NCBI GenBank assembly: GCA_037200985.1
Contig: JBBCGJ010000001.1
Location: forward strand, 4,378,756 to 4,442,755
Direction of reading: 5' to 3'
DNA length: 64,000 nucleotides
From: Rhizomicrobium sp.
GTDB taxonomy: Bacteria > Pseudomonadota > Alphaproteobacteria > Micropepsales > Micropepsaceae
Part shown: positions 61,932 to 64,000 of the stretch, piece by piece
Layout: each line of letters begins with the position of its first letter
How positions within the stretch are numbered: position 1 is the first letter of the stretch
The notes under the pieces: model-generated
Databases searched by the model: none
The model's input: only the letters and a program-made list of their open reading frames with translations
Told to the model about the DNA's origin: nothing
Translations under genes and position numbers: made by a program

Positions 61932-61971
61932 ATCTGACTATCTGATAATCAAGATTGTCAGATAGTCAGAT
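61932..61971. promoter_or_regulatory. Palindromic TetR-type operator between tetR and coq4-like gene
   Basis: ATCTGACTATCTGA (61932-61945) and its exact complement TCAGATAGTCAGAT (61958-61971) flank a 12-base spacer. Each arm contains two TCTGA half sites. It is located 18 bases from the tetR start and 13 from the coq4-like start, so it can control both. Confidence 0.85.
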
Positions 61972-61983
61972 CGAGGTTCCGCC

Positions 61984-62742
61984 ATGGCCGACGTTCCCAC
62001 CCTGGACCTGAACCCCCGCCGCGACTGGAAGGGCGCGTTTCACGCCATCCGTGCGCTGATCGCCGAGCCCAACGACACTGCCCAGGTCTTCCTGATCATG
62101 CGCGCCCTCAACGGCAGCGTAACGGCCCGCAATTATAACAGGCTGCTCCAGACCGCCGAAGGCGGCCGCATCGCCTATGAGCGGGTCGAGCTGGTCGACA
62201 AGTTCATGGATCCGGACTTCCTGCGCGGCTTCGCGCCGGGCACGGTCGGCGCCGCCTATCGCGCCTTCCTGGAGAAGACCGGCTTCTCGGCCGCCGGCCT
62301 GAAAGAGGTCGGCGAGCAGGTCCACGGCGCCGCTTTCGTCGCGCATCCCTATGCCTGGTTCGGCCGGCGCGAGCGCGACATCCACGATATCTGGCACGTG
62401 CTGACCGGCTATCAGGCCGACGATCCCTTGGGCGAGCTCTGCCTCGTCGCCTTCTCCTATGCGCAGACCAAAGGTCTCGGCTGGGGCTTCATCGCGGCGA
62501 TGGGTGTGCTCGACAACCTGCGCGAGCCGCAGGGCCGCCTCGTCGCCCGCGCCGTGTGGGAGGGCTATACCCATGGCCGCGACGCCGCCTGGCTGCATGG
62601 CGAGGACATCGAGAAGCTGTTCGCCGAACCGCTCGACGCCGCCCGCGCGCGGCTCAAGATCGCGGAGCCGGTGGAATATCAGCGCCTCAAGGCGATGGAG
62701 ACCGCGCCGTCTGCGTTGGCAGCAACGGCCTCGGCGTCGTAG
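61984..62742 (+). CDS. Coq4 family protein
   Basis: A 252-residue homologue of mitochondrial COQ4. The zinc-site motif HDxxH-x12-E is visible as His134, Asp135, His138 and Glu151 in RDIHDIWHVLTGYQ..GE. COQ4 organises or decarboxylates/demethoxylates the ring intermediates of ubiquinone biosynthesis. No other coq gene is nearby, so this copy could be a dedicated, regulated version. The start is fixed by the palindrome immediately upstream. Confidence 0.88.
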   Translation: MADVPTLDLNPRRDWKGAFHAIRALIAEPNDTAQVFLIMRALNGSVTARNYNRLLQTAEGGRIAYERVELVDKFMDPDFLRGFAPGTVGAAYRAFLEKTGFSAAGLKEVGEQVHGAAFVAHPYAWFGRRERDIHDIWHVLTGYQADDPLGELCLVAFSYAQTKGLGWGFIAAMGVLDNLREPQGRLVARAVWEGYTHGRDAAWLHGEDIEKLFAEPLDAARARLKIAEPVEYQRLKAMETAPSALAATASAS

Positions 62743-62751
62743 CAAAAAAGT

Positions 62752-62836
62752 TGTCATGGCCCGCGAATGCGGGCCACCCAGGTGACATCTGCTCAGTCGG
62801 TTTCAACTGGGTCCGCCGCATTCGCGGCGGATGACA
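62752..62836. repeat. Family C intergenic repeat
   Basis: TGTCATGGCCCGCGAATGCG with CACCCAGGTGACA, then CTGGGTCCGCC and GCATTCGCGGCGGATGACA. Nearly identical arms to 20897-20982. It lies between convergent genes. Confidence 0.85.
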
Positions 62837-62884
62837 CCTGTTGTTGTTGCCATTGTTGAATGCAGCGAACTTCAATCGCGCCGC

Positions 62885-64000
62885 TCAACCCTTCTTCACC
62901 CGCGCATCGCGCAGCGCCGTGCGCCGCACCTTTCCCGCGTCGTCGCGAACGTTCTCGTCCACCAGCTCGAAGCTGCGCGGCTGCTTGTAGATCACCAGCC
63001 GCTCCGCCAGATGCCGCTTCAGCTCCTCGATATCGAGCCCCGGCCGCGGCTGCACGATCGCGTGCACAAGGTTGCCCAGCTCCTCATGCGGCAGCCCGAT
63101 CACCGCGCTCGACGCGACCAGCGGATGCTCGTCCAGCGCCGCCTCGATCTCCGCCGGATAGACATTGGCGCCGCCGACCAGGATCATGTCGGTGCGCCGG
63201 TCGGCGAGATAGAGATAGCCCTCTTCGTCGAACCAGCCGATATCGCCGATGCTCTCCCAGCCGCCGGGCAGGGTGCGCGCCTCCGCCCCGACATAGCGAT
63301 AGGTCGGCGGCAGGCTGGGATCGTGGCGCATATAGATCTCGCCGGTCTCGCCCGGCGGCAGCGCCCGGCCCTGCGCGTCGAACGCCTTCATCTCGCCGCC
63401 CGGCATCACCCGGCCGACCGAGTCGCGATGGGTCAGCCATTCGGGCCCGGAAATCGTCGTCGCGGCCTGCGCCTCGGTGCCGCCATAGAGCTCCCAGATC
63501 GCGTCGGCGCCCAGCCATTCGATCCATTGCTCCTTCAGAAGCGGCGGGCAGGGCGCCGCGAGATGCCACACGGTCTTGAGGCTGGAGACGTCGAAATCCG
63601 TGCGGTTGGGCAGCCGCCAGATCCGGCTCATCATCGTCGGCACCAGATAGATCCAGTTCGCGCGATGGCGCTCGATCTCGCGGAGCGTCGCCTCGGCGTC
63701 GAATTTCGGCATCACGATGACATGCGCGCCGGCGTTCAGCGCGCCGAAGACATTGGCGAACGGCCCGTTGTGATAGAGCGGCCCGGGCATCAGCGCCACC
63801 GTATCGGCGGTGTGGCGCCAGAAGCTCGTCGCCCCGCCGCCCTTGGCCGTCAGGCCCGCGGTGCCCGAGACGATCAGCTTGGGCCGCCCGGTCGAGCCGC
63901 CGCTGGTCGGCGCCTTCCAGGACGGCGAGACCGCGTCGGGCAGGTCGCTCTCGTCGGCGGAGGCCGCCAGCAATTCGCCGCTCGACACCACCGGCCTTGG
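62885..64000 (-). CDS. AMP-binding acyl-CoA synthetase, N-terminus off the right edge
   Basis: The visible 370 or so C-terminal residues hold the AMP-binding signature SGGSTGRPK, the ELYGGTEA (A5-type) motif, the hinge GDIGWFDEEGYLYLADRR and the C-terminal lysine in DDAGKVRRTALR, with DxxxK geometry. It activates a carboxylic acid to its CoA ester. Aromatic or fatty acid cannot be told. The upstream half, including the start codon, lies outside. Confidence 0.9.
   Translation of the reverse strand, partial: PRPVVSSGELLAASADESDLPDAVSPSWKAPTSGGSTGRPKLIVSGTAGLTAKGGGATSFWRHTADTVALMPGPLYHNGPFANVFGALNAGAHVIVMPKFDAEATLREIERHRANWIYLVPTMMSRIWRLPNRTDFDVSSLKTVWHLAAPCPPLLKEQWIEWLGADAIWELYGGTEAQAATTISGPEWLTHRDSVGRVMPGGEMKAFDAQGRALPPGETGEIYMRHDPSLPPTYRYVGAEARTLPGGWESIGDIGWFDEEGYLYLADRRTDMILVGGANVYPAEIEAALDEHPLVASSAVIGLPHEELGNLVHAIVQPRPGLDIEELKRHLAERLVIYKQPRSFELVDENVRDDAGKVRRTALRDARVKKG

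Overview
The window is GC-rich chromosomal DNA, densely packed and very likely from a soil- or plant-associated alphaproteobacterium. The evidence for this is a full hopanoid (hpn) locus of alphaproteobacterial layout, a PE-Lig-Pol type LigD with Ku, TonB-receptor and FMN-oxidoreductase (LLM) catabolic genes, and several families of GC-rich intergenic repeats. A Micropepsales/Rhizomicrobium-like lineage is possible, but that placement is inference. I recognise no rRNA or tRNA gene, transposase, integrase or CRISPR array.

Layout. 1-8.4 kb: a partial HSL-type esterase, two LLM flavin oxidoreductases, an SDR, a thiolase-like protein, an aldehyde dehydrogenase and a MarR regulator. 8.5-18.3 kb: a TonB-dependent receptor, an alpha/beta hydrolase, then an unusual minus-strand operon (PEP-utilising swivel-domain protein, pyruvate-carboxylase-B-like barrel, HAD phosphatase). 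Divergent from it lie an XRE/MmyB regulator and a CmcJ/NvfI-type oxygenase. 18.3-30.9 kb: an aromatic/lignin-type module with LigB-LigA extradiol dioxygenase, MetE-like methyltransferase, BKACE, a LigE-like beta-etherase, a LigM-like THF O-demethylase, a GMC oxidoreductase and two MFS carriers.

31-50.6 kb: hopanoid biosynthesis and transport. hpnL-A-B-C-D-E is a chain with 1-4 nt overlaps, followed by shc and hpnG. Opposite lie ispH-hpnH, then ispA-dxs (precursor supply), hpnM, and mlaA-hpnN on the minus strand. Together these take pyruvate/G3P-derived isoprenoids through FPP and squalene to hopene, ribosylhopane precursors and outer-membrane delivery.

50.7-57.3 kb: a sugar module with UxaA dehydratase, FucU mutarotase, a fuconolactonase-like amidohydrolase, a GH172 (DUF2961) enzyme, a GPH sugar carrier and a nitronate-monooxygenase-like protein. 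57.4-61.9 kb: a small AT-richer orphan gene, then bacterial NHEJ (ku, and ligD in two overlapping frames with an A_AAA_AAG slippery site at the junction) behind a TetR gene. 61.9-64 kb: a large TetR-type palindrome, a Coq4-like gene and a partial acyl-CoA synthetase.

Intergenic space is dominated by four repeat families, called A-D below. Some of them contribute stop codons or Shine-Dalgarno sequences to neighbouring genes.
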